A stretch of 64,000 nucleotides of DNA from Nocardioides solisilvae (GTDB lineage Bacteria; Actinomycetota; Actinomycetes; Propionibacteriales; Nocardioidaceae). Under the pieces are notes generated by a model. That model saw only the letters and a program-made list of their open reading frames with translations, ran no database searches and was not told where the DNA came from. The stretch spans positions 558,001 to 622,000 of the forward strand of contig NZ_QHKX01000001.1 of NCBI RefSeq assembly GCF_003194625.1, in the 5' to 3' direction. A program made the position numbers and the translations under genes. Positions 48,997 through 56,475 of this stretch are shown in pieces; the first letter of the stretch is position 1; each line of letters begins with the position of its first letter.

Positions 48997-49356
48997 TCAC
49001 TCGGACTGGAAGGGGCGCACCTCGACGGCGCCGCGGCAGGCCCTCGACCCCTCGGCGGCCAGCGCGAGCGCCTCGTCGAGGTCCTTGGCCTCGACCACCC
49101 AGAAGCCGCCGACGTGCTCCTTGGACTCCAGGTAGGGGCCGTCGGTGACGACGACGTCGTCCCGGGTCCCGTCGACGACGGTGGCGGTGTGGGCCGGCAT
49201 GAGACCGCCGGCGAACACCCAGTGGCCGCGCTCCTGGAGCGACTCGTTGAAGCGGCCGGTGTCCTCGAACGCCTTCATCATCTGCTCGTGGCTCTCGTAG
49301 GGGCCGAACTCGCCGGCGTCGACGGAACCGTGCACGGACAGCAGGTACTGGGTCAT
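48997..49356 (-). CDS. YCII/DGPF-domain protein linked to the ECF sigma factor
   Basis: A 119-residue dimeric ferredoxin-like protein: 'MTQYLLSVHGSVDAGEF', 'QERGHWVFAGGLMPAHTATV' and 'VTDGPYLESKEHVGGFWVVE' with the DG(P)-F type motif. DGPF proteins sit next to ECF42 sigma factors and are thought to be their targets or partners. It is the first gene of the pair; the sigma gene follows after 9 bp. Confidence 0.9.
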   Translation of the reverse strand: MTQYLLSVHGSVDAGEFGPYESHEQMMKAFEDTGRFNESLQERGHWVFAGGLMPAHTATVVDGTRDDVVVTDGPYLESKEHVGGFWVVEAKDLDEALALAAEGSRACRGAVEVRPFQSE

Positions 49357-49476
49357 GACGAACTCCTCGTGTCTGGGACGACCGTAGTGGTCGTGCTCTC
49401 ACCCCTTCCACGAACGGGGGCTGGCGGATGCGACACCTCCTGCCAAACTTTTTCCGGACCGGCGCAGAATTGCCCG

Positions 49477-50004
49477 GTGAACCTCTACTTCCGCCTCGTC
49501 GTGCTCCTCGTCGGCCTGTGGCGCCGGCCCCGTCTGTCGATGCAGGAGGGCGGCGTCCGGCAGTTCCGCGTCTGGCCGTCGGACCTCGACACCGTGGGGC
49601 ACATGAACAACGCGAAGTACTTCGGCCTGATGGACCTCGGCCGCGTCGACCTCATGCTCCGCTCGGGCCAGCACCGCGAGACGCAGAAGCGCGGCTGGTA
49701 CCCGGTGATCGCGGCCCAGACGATCCGCTACCGCCGCTCGCTCAAGCCCTTCCAGAAGTTCGACGTGCGCACCTCGCTGCTCGGCACCGACGAGCGAGGG
49801 CTCTACTTCGAGCAGGCCTTCCTGGTCCGCGGGGAGCTCTACGCGCAGGCCGTCGTCCAGTGCCGGTTCCTGCGGAAGTCGGGCGGCACCGTCCCCGCCG
49901 CCGTCGTGCTCGCCGCGATCGGCGTCGACCCGTCCGCCGACCTCGCGCTGCCGCAGTGGGTCGCCGACTGGGCCCGCGGCGTGCGCGAGCCGCTCGCCGC
50001 CTGA
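49477..50004 (+). CDS. hotdog acyl-CoA thioesterase (4HBT, Them6-like)
   Basis: A 175-residue protein: hydrophobic N-terminus 'LYFRLVVLLVGLWRRPRLS' that may anchor it to the membrane, then the hotdog core 'VWPSDLDTVGHMNNAKYFGL' and 'IAAQTIRYRRSLKPFQKFDV'. The D-x-x-G-H-M-N-N signature is that of FabM/4HBT thioesterases. The GTG at 49477 directly follows an AGAATT stretch. It likely cleaves acyl-CoA esters near the membrane. Confidence 0.86.
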   Translation: MNLYFRLVVLLVGLWRRPRLSMQEGGVRQFRVWPSDLDTVGHMNNAKYFGLMDLGRVDLMLRSGQHRETQKRGWYPVIAAQTIRYRRSLKPFQKFDVRTSLLGTDERGLYFEQAFLVRGELYAQAVVQCRFLRKSGGTVPAAVVLAAIGVDPSADLALPQWVADWARGVREPLAA

Positions 50005-50068
50005 CCCGCCGCCCGACCGCGCCGCCCGGGCTCCCGCCGTACCCCTGTCCCGTCGCCGGGCCGCGCCA

Positions 50069-50074
50069 TAGGAT
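50069..50074 (+). promoter_or_regulatory. -10-like TAGGAT 7 nt before ATG 50082
   Basis: TAGGAT fits TAnnnT with leaderless spacing to the start of the frameshifted hydrolase gene. Confidence 0.35.
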
Positions 50075-50081
50075 CCGCTCC

Positions 50082-51745
50082 ATGGTCGACCTCGTTCGGC
50101 TGGTCCGCGCCCCGAGCCCGGTCGGCGTCGGGCTCTCGGCGCTCTTCCTCGTCCAGTCGTGGCAGCCGACGCTGCTGGCCCGGGACTGGCTCCTGCAGGG
50201 AGTCGTCTCGGGGTGCGCGCTGGTGGTCGGCCACGGCCTCGGCCGGCTCCTGGCAGCGGCTGCCCGGTGGGTCGTCGCGCTCGTACGCCGGCGCACCGGC
50301 CGCGCGCCGACACCCCTGTCCCGCGCGACGGACGTCCGGCTCCGCCTCGTCGCCGGTGCCGCGCTGCTCGCGGCCGTGGCGTGGGCGGCGGTCGACGCGG
50401 TCGACGCCCACCGCTGGACGTGGGAGCGGCTGGACCACGACCCGGGGCGGGTGTGGCTCGGCCAGGCCGCCTCGCTGGTCGTCGCCCTGCTCGTCCTCGG
50501 GGTCGCGCTGCTGCTCGCCGGCGGAGTGCGCTGGCTGGTACGGCGAGCCACGTGGCTCGGCGACCTGGTGCTGCCGCGCTGGATCGCCGCCGGGGTGGCC
50601 ACCGTCCTCGTGCTCTCGGCGGTCGCGACGGCGGTCAACACCTGGGTCTTCCAGCGCACGCTGGACGGGCTCAACGAGGCGTTCACCCTCTCGGACCTGG
50701 AGGTCGACGGCGACCGGGAGCCGCCCACCTCCGCGCTCCGCTCGGCCGGGCCCGCCTCGGCGGTGCCGTGGGAGGAGGTCGGGACGAGGGCCGACGCTTC
50801 CTCACCCGCGGTCCCTCCGTCGAGCAGCTCGCGCAGCTCGCCGTGGAGCCCGACGCGGTGCTCGAGCCCGTGCTCGTCTACGTCGGGCGCGCCACCACCG
50901 ACGACGCCGACGAACGGGCGGCCCTGGCCCTCGCCGAGCTGGAGGCGTTCGACGCCTTCGAGCGCGAGGCCGTGCTGGTCGTGGTCCCGACCGGGACCGG
51001 CTGGGTCAACGAGCAGGTCGTGCAGCCGGTGGAGCACCTGCTCGGCGGCGACGTCGCGACCGTCTCGATGCAGTACTCCCACCTCCCCTCGCCGCTCGCG
51101 TTCCTCACCGAGGCCGACGCCGCCCGCGACTCCGGCCGGGCGCTGGTCGAGGCGGTCCGGGCACGGATCGACGAGGAGCCGGTCGAGGAGCGGCCCGAGC
51201 TGCTGGTGGCCGGCGAGAGCCTCGGCTCCTTCGGCGGGAGCGCGGCCTTCGCGGACCTCGACGAGCTGACCGTGCGGACCCGCGCGTCGCTGTGGGTCGG
51301 TCCTCCGGAGACGGTGCACCTGCGTCGGGAGGCCGAGCGGCTGCGCCGGCCCGGCTCGCCACAGGTCAAGCCCGTCGTGGGCGACGGTCGCACCGTCCTC
51401 TTCGCCAACCGCGACGCCGACGTCGTGGGCAACCCGCGGGTCGTCTTCCTGCAGCACGCCGACGACCCCATCGTCTGGTGGGACTGGCAGACCGCCTGGG
51501 AGGAGCCCGACTGGCTCGACGAGCCGCTCGACCCGGCCGTCAACCCCGAGATGGAGTGGGCGCCGCTCACCACCTTCCTCAACCTGGCGGTCGACATGGC
51601 GGTGAGCACCGCCTTCGAGGAGGAGCTCGGCCACAAGTACGGCACCCAGCCGCTGAGCGCCTGGGTCGCGATGCTCCGGCAGGAGGGGTGGGACGACGAG
51701 CGCGTCGCGGCGCTGCGGGAGCGGCTCTCCCGCCTGCCGCGCTGA
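50082..51745 (+). pseudogene. membrane alpha/beta-hydrolase (Abhydrolase_9 type) with a -1 frameshift
   Basis: The ATG frame encodes a multi-helix N-terminal domain ('VQSWQPTLLARDWLLQGVVS', 'LGDLVLPRWIAAGVATVLVL') up to about 50782 ('PWEEVG'). Homology continues in the -1 frame ('DEGRRFLTRGPSVEQLAQL') to 51745 with the nucleophile elbow 'VAGESLGSFGGS', 'RDADVVGNPRVVFLQHADDP' and a C-terminal 'EEELGHKYGTQ'. One missing base in the GGG run (GTCGGGACGAGG) would restore a single ~555-residue protein with Abhydrolase_9_N and Abhydrolase_9 domains. It may be a sequencing error, a true disruption or, less likely, programmed slippage. Confidence 0.85.
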
Positions 51746-51765
51746 GCACCCCGGACAGGTGACGG

Positions 51766-52341
51766 TCAGACGGTCCGGCGCATCACGACGCGCGGGAAGC
51801 CACCCGCGACGGCGTCGGTCCGGGCGGCCAGGGTGAACCCGGCGTCCTCGAAGAGCCGCCGGGTCCCGACGAACGCCATGGTGAGGTCGACCCGCTGGTC
51901 GCCGTTGTCGGCGGGGTAGCCCTCGACCACGGGGGCGCCCTGCGACGCGGCGTAGGCGACCGCCCCCTCGAGCAGGTGGTGGGTGACGCCGCGGCCGCGG
52001 AAGCCGGGCCGCACCCGCAGGCAGATCACCGACCACGCGGGCTGGTCGTCGACCTGCGGGATCTTCCTCGACCGCGCCACCGGCAGCTCGGCGCGCGGCG
52101 CCACCGCGGCCCACCCGACGACCTCGCCGTCGTCGTGCGCGAGGACGCCGGGGGCGACCGCGCGCGAGCAGAGCTCGCGCATGGCCTCGCCCCGCGCGGG
52201 GCCGAGCAGCTCGCGGTTGGTGCGCGAGTCGAGGCGGTGGCTGAGGCACCAGCAGACGTTGGAGCCCGGCTTCTTCGGCCCGAGCACGGTCGCCACGTCG
52301 TCGAACAGGTCGGCGCTGGCCGGACGCACCTGGATCGCCAT
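51766..52341 (-). CDS. GNAT N-acetyltransferase
   Basis: A 191-residue acetyltransferase with the N-terminal 'GSNVCWCLSHRLDSRTNREL' phrase of a common actinobacterial subgroup, the acetyl-CoA loop 'RPGFRGRGVTHHLLEGAVAY' and C-terminal 'TRRLFEDAGFTLAART'. The ATG at 52341 lies 6 nt after CACACT. It is divergent from a second GNAT gene with a symmetric promoter region between. The substrate is unknown. Confidence 0.88.
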   Translation of the reverse strand: MAIQVRPASADLFDDVATVLGPKKPGSNVCWCLSHRLDSRTNRELLGPARGEAMRELCSRAVAPGVLAHDDGEVVGWAAVAPRAELPVARSRKIPQVDDQPAWSVICLRVRPGFRGRGVTHHLLEGAVAYAASQGAPVVEGYPADNGDQRVDLTMAFVGTRRLFEDAGFTLAARTDAVAGGFPRVVMRRTV

Positions 52342-52344
52342 CCG

Positions 52345-52383
52345 CCCAGTGTGGCGCGTGACGGCCGCGTGCGCCACGCTGGG
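52345..52383. promoter_or_regulatory. symmetric divergent leaderless promoter
   Basis: CCCAGTGTGGCGC (52345-52357) and GCGCCACGCTGGG (52371-52383) are an inverted repeat matching at 12 of 13 positions. Each arm supplies a -10-like hexamer (CACACT on minus, CACGCT on plus) exactly 6 nt before its start codon. Both GNAT genes are therefore probably driven from one near-palindromic region. Confidence 0.5.
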
Positions 52384-52386
52384 ACG

Positions 52387-52863
52387 ATGGACCCGGTACG
52401 CCGCGCCACGACCGCGGACGCCCACCTCGTCGCGCGGATGCTGCACGACTTCAACACCGAGTTCGAGAGCCCGACGCCGCCGGTCGACGTGCTGGCGAGG
52501 CGGTACGCCGCGCTGCTGGCCCGCGACGACGTGCTGGTGCTGCTCGTCGACGCCGAGGGGGAGGGCGGCGGGCAGGAGGCGGTCGGCTTCGCCTACCTGA
52601 CGCTGCGCCCGACGCCGTACCACGACGGGCCGCTGGCCCAGCTCGAGGAGCTCTACGTCCGGCCGCGGCTGCGCGACCAGGGGCTCGGCACCGCGCTGAT
52701 GGCGCGGATCCTCGGCGAGCTGCGCGACCGCCGGGCGGGCGAGGTGCACATCAACGTCGACGAGGTGGACGTCGACACCCGGCGGTTCTACGAGCGGCAC
52801 GGCTTCGTCAACGTCGAGCCCGGCGCCGACTACCGGATGCTCTGCTACCTGCGCGAGCTCTGA
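52387..52863 (+). CDS. GNAT N-acetyltransferase
   Basis: A 158-residue acetyltransferase: 'VRRATTADAHLVARMLHDF', 'LEELYVRPRLRDQGLGTALM' (acetyl-CoA loop) and 'DEVDVDTRRFYERHGFVN'. It is divergent from the other GNAT gene and convergent with the AraC-type regulator, whose coding end overlaps it by 19 bp through the repeat region. The substrate is unknown. Confidence 0.9.
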   Translation: MDPVRRATTADAHLVARMLHDFNTEFESPTPPVDVLARRYAALLARDDVLVLLVDAEGEGGGQEAVGFAYLTLRPTPYHDGPLAQLEELYVRPRLRDQGLGTALMARILGELRDRRAGEVHINVDEVDVDTRRFYERHGFVNVEPGADYRMLCYLREL

Positions 52864-53771
52864 CCCGCGTCCTGACCCGCCGCCTCGTCCTGACCCGCCG
52901 CCTCGTCCTGACCCGCGGCCTCGTCCTGCCACGTCGTCTTGCCGGCCGCGGTCCGGTAGGTGCTCGGCGTGAACCCCAGGACCGTCCGGAAGTCGGTCGC
53001 CAGGTGGGCCTGGTCGGCGTACCCGAGATCGGCGGCGAGGGCCGCGAGCCCGGTGCCCGGGTCCGCGCGCAGCCGCTCCGCCGCCTCCTGCAGGCGGCGA
53101 CGCCGGATCATCGCGGCCGGCGCCACCCCCACGAACCGGCGTGCCAGCCGTTGCACCGTGCGCGTCGAGACCCCGAGCCGGTCCGCGGCCTGGTCGACGC
53201 GGAGCATGGTCGGGTCGCCGTCGACGAGGTCGGCGAGCGCGTTGGCGAGCAGCGCTCCCTCGGGAAGCGGCCGGCGCGCCGCCCGCTCCCGGAGCCATCC
53301 GACGTACGCCGCCACGGCGGCCTCGCGCCGCGCCTCGCCCTTGTCGGCGCTCCCGCCGCGGGCGCCCGTCATCGCCGCGACCACGGGCGCGTGCAGGTCG
53401 GGCAGGTCCAGCTCCCGGTAGCCGTCGCGGACCGCTCCGGGGTCGTCGACGACCAGGACGGTGCCTGCGGGGCGCAGCAGCGCGCCGACCGCCCAGCCGC
53501 GGCCGGTGAGGTCGCGGTGCGAGGCGCGGGTGGTGGGGCCCGCCAGCGCCACGAAACCCCGCTCGACGACGAGGTTGCTGGCGGGGAAGGAGAGGACGTG
53601 CTGCCGGGAGGTGCGGCCCGGGGGCAGGTCCCACTCCGGGATCCAGAACCAGCGCACGAGGTGGGCGACGTCCTCGGGCGGCGGCAGCCGGTGGAAGGTC
53701 GGGAGGGCGGCGGGGTGGAGGATCCCGCGGCGCTCCGGGACGCTCCCCTGCTTGCGCTCCTCCCCGGTCAC
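52845..53771 (-). CDS. AraC-family transcriptional regulator with Gln-Asp repeat tail
   Basis: A 308-residue regulator with an N-terminal sensor region ('DVAHLVRWFWIPEWDLPPG') and C-terminal AraC DNA-binding domain with two helix-turn-helices ('RVDQAADRLGVSTRTVQRLA' and 'GLAALAADLGYADQAHLATD', then 'FTPSTYR'). The C-terminus is a repeat of QDEAAG encoded by an 18-bp repeat. It starts with the GTG at 53771, divergent from a VOC gene it may control. Its ligand is unknown. Confidence 0.9.
   Translation of the reverse strand: MTGEERKQGSVPERRGILHPAALPTFHRLPPPEDVAHLVRWFWIPEWDLPPGRTSRQHVLSFPASNLVVERGFVALAGPTTRASHRDLTGRGWAVGALLRPAGTVLVVDDPGAVRDGYRELDLPDLHAPVVAAMTGARGGSADKGEARREAAVAAYVGWLRERAARRPLPEGALLANALADLVDGDPTMLRVDQAADRLGVSTRTVQRLARRFVGVAPAAMIRRRRLQEAAERLRADPGTGLAALAADLGYADQAHLATDFRTVLGFTPSTYRTAAGKTTWQDEAAGQDEAAGQDEAAGQDAGQSSRR
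52871..52924. repeat. 18-bp tandem repeat at the 3' end of the AraC-type gene
   Basis: Three copies of CCTGACCCGCCGCCTCGT (one base differs in the third) plus a partial copy on each side. The unit is in frame and codes QDEAAG, and it also overlaps the end region of the convergent GNAT gene. Confidence 0.9.
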
Positions 53772-53839
53772 GCCGCGAGCGTAGGGCGCCCGCGGGGAGG
53801 GTGTCGCGTATCTCCAAGCCTCGGGCGCCGGCCCCCGCC

Positions 53840-53845
53840 TAGCGT
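53840..53845 (+). promoter_or_regulatory. -10-like TAGCGT 7 nt before ATG 53853
   Basis: TAGCGT with leaderless spacing to the VOC gene divergent from the AraC-type regulator, a likely target promoter for that regulator. Confidence 0.4.
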
Positions 53846-53852
53846 CGGGCCC

Positions 53853-54350
53853 ATGACCGAGAACCTCACCGCCGCCCACGGCGAGCACACCGAGCGCGGG
53901 ATCCCCCGCGGCTTCACCAGCCTGACCCCGTTCCTCGCCGTCCCCGACGCGCGCGGGGCGATCGCCTTCTACCGCGACGTCCTCGGCGCCCGGGTGGTCG
54001 ACGTGACCGAGATGGGCGGCGTCGTCGTGCACGCCGACCTCGCGCTCGCCCAGGGGCGGTTCCAGGTGGGCGAGCCGTCGCCCGACTACCACCTCGTGCC
54101 TCCGCCGGCCGGGGACGAGGACTGCTACTCCCTCGGCCTGTACGTCGAGGACGCGGACGCCGTCGTCGAGCGGGCCGTGGCCGCCGGGGCGACGCTGCGG
54201 GAGCCGCTCGCGACCTTCGTCTCCGGGGACCGGTACGCCAGCATCCGGGACCCCTTCGGGGTCCGGTGGACCGTGATGACCCGGGTCGAGGACCTGTCGG
54301 AGGAGGAGAGCGCCAGCCGGGTCGCAGCGTGGGCGGCAGCCCAGGAGTGA
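53853..54350 (+). CDS. VOC-family protein (PhnB-like)
   Basis: A 165-residue protein: 'FTSLTPFLAVPDARGAIAFY', 'GGVVVHADLALAQGRFQVGE', 'YSLGLYVEDADAVVERAVAA' and 'YASIRDPFGVRWTVMTRVED'. The last phrase is typical of PhnB-like VOC proteins. It is divergent from the AraC-type regulator, so the regulator probably controls it. The substrate is unknown. Confidence 0.88.
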   Translation: MTENLTAAHGEHTERGIPRGFTSLTPFLAVPDARGAIAFYRDVLGARVVDVTEMGGVVVHADLALAQGRFQVGEPSPDYHLVPPPAGDEDCYSLGLYVEDADAVVERAVAAGATLREPLATFVSGDRYASIRDPFGVRWTVMTRVEDLSEEESASRVAAWAAAQE

Positions 54351-54372
54351 AGGCCCGCCTTTCCGCCCGACG

Positions 54373-54378
54373 TACCGT
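54373..54378 (+). promoter_or_regulatory. -10-like TACCGT 6 nt before GTG 54385
   Basis: TACCGT with leaderless spacing to the epimerase-family gene. Confidence 0.4.
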
Positions 54379-54384
54379 GGCGGG

Positions 54385-55269
54385 GTGCCCCCGGAGACCG
54401 AGACCGCTGACGTCCCCGCCGGCACCCATGCGCTGCTCGTGGGCGCCGGCGACCTCGGCACGGCCGTCGGCCACCGGCTGGCCGACCGGGGGCACCGGGT
54501 GCTGGCGATGCGCCGCCGGGCCGAGCTGGTCCCCGCGCCGCTCGAGGGGCTCGCGGTCGACCTGACCCGGGACGCCCCCGCGCTGCCCCCGCTCGACCTG
54601 GAGCACCTCGTCGTCGCGCTGACCGCGCACCCGCGGAGCGAGGAGAGATACCGCGCGACCTACCTCGAGGGCATGTGCCGGGCGCTCGACGCGCTGGAGG
54701 CCGCCGGACAGCGGCCGCGGCGCGCGGTGCTGGTCTCCTCGACGGCGGTCTACGGCGTCGTGGCCGAGGGGACGCCCGTCGACGAGACGACGCCTGCGCG
54801 CCCCGCGAACGGCCGGGCCCGGGTGCTGCTCGAGGCCGAGGAGGCCTTCCTCGCGCGGGTGCCCGCGGGCACCGTGCTGAGGCTCTCGGGGCTCTACGGG
54901 CGCGGACCGAGCCGGCTGGCGGCGAAGGTGCTCGCCGGCGGGATCACCGACCCGGACCGCTGGACCAACCGGATCCACCGGGACGACGCGGTCGGGGCGG
55001 TCGTCCACCTGCTCACCCGCGAGGAGCGTCCCGACCGGGTCTACCTCGGCACCGACGACGAGCCGGCGATGATCGGCGACGTCGCGGGCTACCTCGCCGC
55101 GCGGCTGGGCGGGCCTCCCCCGCCGCGCCCCGACCCCGCGCTCGCGCACAGCAAGCGGCTGAGCAACGCCCGGCTGCGGGCCTCGGGGTGGGTGCCGACG
55201 TACCCGACCTACCGGGAGGGCTACCGCGACTACCCCGTCGCCGACCCGGACCGCCCCCTGGGGGCCTGA
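54385..55269 (+). CDS. NAD(P)-dependent epimerase/dehydratase-family protein
   Basis: A 294-residue short-chain Rossmann protein: nucleotide loop 'LLVGAGDLGTAVGHRLADRG', 'AVLVSSTAVYGVVAEGTPVD' (YeeZ/SDR-like), and 'VLRLSGLYGRGPSRLAAKVL' followed by 'IHRDDAVGAVVHLL'. The catalytic YxxxK is not clear, as in other atypical SDRs of the YeeZ type. It ends inside a hairpin shared with the DsbA-fold gene. Confidence 0.85.
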   Translation: MPPETETADVPAGTHALLVGAGDLGTAVGHRLADRGHRVLAMRRRAELVPAPLEGLAVDLTRDAPALPPLDLEHLVVALTAHPRSEERYRATYLEGMCRALDALEAAGQRPRRAVLVSSTAVYGVVAEGTPVDETTPARPANGRARVLLEAEEAFLARVPAGTVLRLSGLYGRGPSRLAAKVLAGGITDPDRWTNRIHRDDAVGAVVHLLTREERPDRVYLGTDDEPAMIGDVAGYLAARLGGPPPPRPDPALAHSKRLSNARLRASGWVPTYPTYREGYRDYPVADPDRPLGA

Positions 55270-55306
55270 CCCCCGCGCAGGCGGCCAGGCTGCCGGTCGG
55301 TCAGGC
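55264..55306. terminator. inverted repeat containing both convergent stop codons
   Basis: GCCTGACC (55264-55271) and GGTCAGGC (55299-55306) pair over 8 bp across a 27-nt GC-rich loop. The stops of the epimerase-family gene and of the DsbA-fold gene lie in the two arms. Confidence 0.45.
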
Positions 55307-55864
55307 GCCGCAGGCGCAGGAGCCGCAGGCCCCGCCGCAGACCGACGCGCCCCGCTCCTCGGGGGCCTCGTCGGCGTGGTCGCGCGCGTACTGCAGCGCC
55401 GAGGTGTAGACCGCGCTGGGCTGCGGGCCGCCGACGCCGTACTTGCGGTCGACGACCAGGTAGGGCGCGTCACCGAAGCCGATCTGGGCGGCGGTCGCCT
55501 CGTCGACGCGGACGTCGTACCCGTGGTCGTCGGAGCCCAGGAGGGCCTCGACGGCCTCGACCTCCAGGCCGGCCTCGGCACCGAGGCGCCGCAGCACGTC
55601 GTGGTCGGTCGGCGACTCCTGCTCGGTGACGAACGCCTTCATCGCCAGCTCGCGGGCGACGTCGCCGCGGCCCCGGGCCGTGGCGAGGTGGACCAGGCGG
55701 TGCGCGTCGTAGGTGCTCGGCCGGTCGACCTGGTAGGCGTGCCAGACGACCTCCACCTCGTCGCCGTGCTCCCACTCGGCGAGCGCAGACTCGAGTGCCA
55801 CCTTGGCGAGGTAGCTGTCGAGGTGGGCGAGGTCGGCCCAGATGTCGATGATCACGGCGTCCAC
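55301..55864 (-). CDS. DsbA/FrnE-fold protein lacking CXXC, with Cys-rich tail
   Basis: A 187-residue protein of the DsbA/FrnE thioredoxin-fold family: 'IIDIWADLAHLDSYLAKVAL' at the N-terminus and 'GFGDAPYLVVDRKYGVGGPQ' (cis-Pro region and GV-G-Q motif). The usual CPWC site is replaced by 'AHLDSYLA', so the canonical redox pair is absent. The only cysteines are four in the C-terminal tail 'SVCGGACGSCACGA'. The tail could bind metal or supply a relocated redox site. GTG 55864 is the start. Confidence 0.82.
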   Translation of the reverse strand: MDAVIIDIWADLAHLDSYLAKVALESALAEWEHGDEVEVVWHAYQVDRPSTYDAHRLVHLATARGRGDVARELAMKAFVTEQESPTDHDVLRRLGAEAGLEVEAVEALLGSDDHGYDVRVDEATAAQIGFGDAPYLVVDRKYGVGGPQPSAVYTSALQYARDHADEAPEERGASVCGGACGSCACGA

Positions 55865-55958
55865 GGTACGCCGGGGCCTGGCGCCGCCGCGAAACGCGCG
55901 GGGTCGCTCCCCGCCTCCCCGGACGCAGCCCCTCGGGAGCCGGTCACCCGGGTGCCGG

Positions 55959-56252
55959 TCAGCCGAAGCAGCCGAGCCAGGCGGGCCGCGGCTCGAGGAG
56001 CTGCGGCGGCACCGTCCCGGCGCGGAAGGCGGTGGGGTCCCCGACCCGGTCGCCCACGGAGAGGACGAGGTCGAGGCGGGCGCGGAAGTCCCGGGCGGCG
56101 GCGGTCCAGCAGGCCGCCCCGGAGCCGAGGTCGGCGCGGACCTCGGCGCCCACCTCGTCGCCCAGCGCGTGCACGACGACGCCGGCGAGCGGCTCGTGCC
56201 CGCCGATCAGGAGGCCCGCGCAGGCGAGAGCGGCCAGCTGTGCCCGAGCCAC
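55959..56252 (-). CDS. possible small exported protein or degenerate fragment
   Basis: A 97-residue reading frame from the GTG at 56252: hydrophobic start 'LAALACAGLLIGG', then 'GDEVGAEVRADLGSGAACW' and a C-terminal part ending 'PAWLGCFG'. It has three Cys and a weak resemblance to the start of SGNH-hydrolase-like proteins. It may be a remnant. The 56253-56475 gap holds repeated CATCCACA words and the inverted repeat at 56444. Confidence 0.4.
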   Translation of the reverse strand: MARAQLAALACAGLLIGGHEPLAGVVVHALGDEVGAEVRADLGSGAACWTAAARDFRARLDLVLSVGDRVGDPTAFRAGTVPPQLLEPRPAWLGCFG

Positions 56253-56443
56253 GACCCCCTCGCTTCCCGGGGCGCTCGCCGGTCCGACCGCCCTGGCCGG
56301 GCGTCGACGTCCCTGCCGTCCAGCGTGGCACCGCGTTCGCTCCGAGGACATCCACACAATTGGGCAACCCCTCCCGCCGCCGCGTGGCCTCGGTCACCCG
56401 CGTCAACCTCGTGGGCGCGCGGGGGCTGCCGACGGCGGGCGGG

Positions 56444-56474
56444 AACAACATCCACAGGAAGTTGTTGAACGTTC
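56444..56474 (+). promoter_or_regulatory. inverted repeat and GAACGTTC palindrome before the LLM gene
   Basis: AACAAC (56444-56449) and GTTGTT (56461-56466) form an inverted repeat, followed by the palindrome GAACGTTC (56467-56474) ending 1 nt before the ATG at 56476. The segment is AT-richer than its surroundings and looks like an operator or leader fold. No clear SD is present. Confidence 0.4.
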
Positions 56475-56475
56475 T

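Noticed and set aside
46978-49476. Long N-terminal extension (about 830 codons) of the thioesterase frame
   Set aside because: It runs antisense through the GNAT, sigma and YCII genes. The hotdog protein needs only the part from GTG 49477.
50780-50790. Programmed -1 ribosomal slippage as the cause of the hydrolase frameshift
   Set aside because: No clear X-XXY-YYZ slippery heptamer or obvious downstream pseudoknot was seen; a missing base in a G-run is simpler.
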